Assembly: GCA_002338255.1 (NCBI GenBank)
Contig: DDHX01000045.1
Coordinates: forward strand, 2,800-8,869
Origin: Ruminococcaceae bacterium UBA1865
GTDB taxonomy: Bacteria; Bacillota; Clostridia; Oscillospirales; Acutalibacteraceae
Reading direction: 5' to 3'
DNA length: 6,070 nucleotides
Made by a program: the position numbers and the translations under genes. The notes beneath the pieces are model-generated. The model did not search any database, was not told where the DNA came from, and was given only the letters and a program-made list of their open reading frames with translations. Below are positions 6,065 to 6,070 of the stretch, one piece after another (position 1 is the first letter of the stretch; every line of letters starts with the position of its first letter).

Positions 6065-6070
6065 CGCCCG

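Overview
The window looks like chromosomal DNA from a low-to-medium GC Gram-positive anaerobe of the Clostridia, perhaps of the Ruminococcaceae/Oscillospiraceae type. The reasons are strong AGGAGG-type ribosome binding sites, sigma-A-like promoters, Rho-independent terminators with U-tracts, a SecA with a large insertion in its second nucleotide-binding domain, and a NifU-like / GGGtGRT gene pair that I associate with anaerobic Firmicutes. The taxonomic placement is inference from gene content. I see no mobile element, CRISPR array, tRNA or rRNA.

Layout, left to right. (1) Positions 1-717, minus strand: the first 239 codons of a membrane-anchored SGNH/GDSL hydrolase. It starts at GTG and runs off the left edge. 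(2) Positions 718-904: its leader with a GC-rich hairpin and a candidate promoter, then the terminator of the next operon. (3) Positions 905-2634, minus strand: a two-gene operon. The first gene encodes a NifU/IscU-like Fe-S scaffold protein with a long C-terminal extension, and the second a protein of the uncharacterised GGGtGRT family. The operon has a good promoter (TTGCCA-17-TATAAT) and its own terminator. (4) Positions 2680-2918: a divergent intergenic region with several small inverted repeats and a promoter facing each way. (5) Positions 2919-5660, plus strand: a complete secA of 913 residues, apparently monocistronic. (6) Positions 5675-5712: a strong bidirectional terminator shared by secA and the convergent gene. 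(7) Positions 5722-6009, minus strand: a small, unrecognised integral membrane protein. (8) Positions 6010-6070: its upstream region, dominated by a near-perfect 26-bp palindrome.

SecA is the housekeeping preprotein translocation ATPase and is the anchor identification. The most interesting part is the scaffold + GGGtGRT operon. The two proteins are made from one transcript, both are rich in cysteine, and neither has a sharp function I can state. They plausibly form a dedicated Fe-S or metal-handling module separate from general cluster assembly, since no cysteine desulfurase lies in the window. The SGNH hydrolase and the small membrane protein appear to be independent units.
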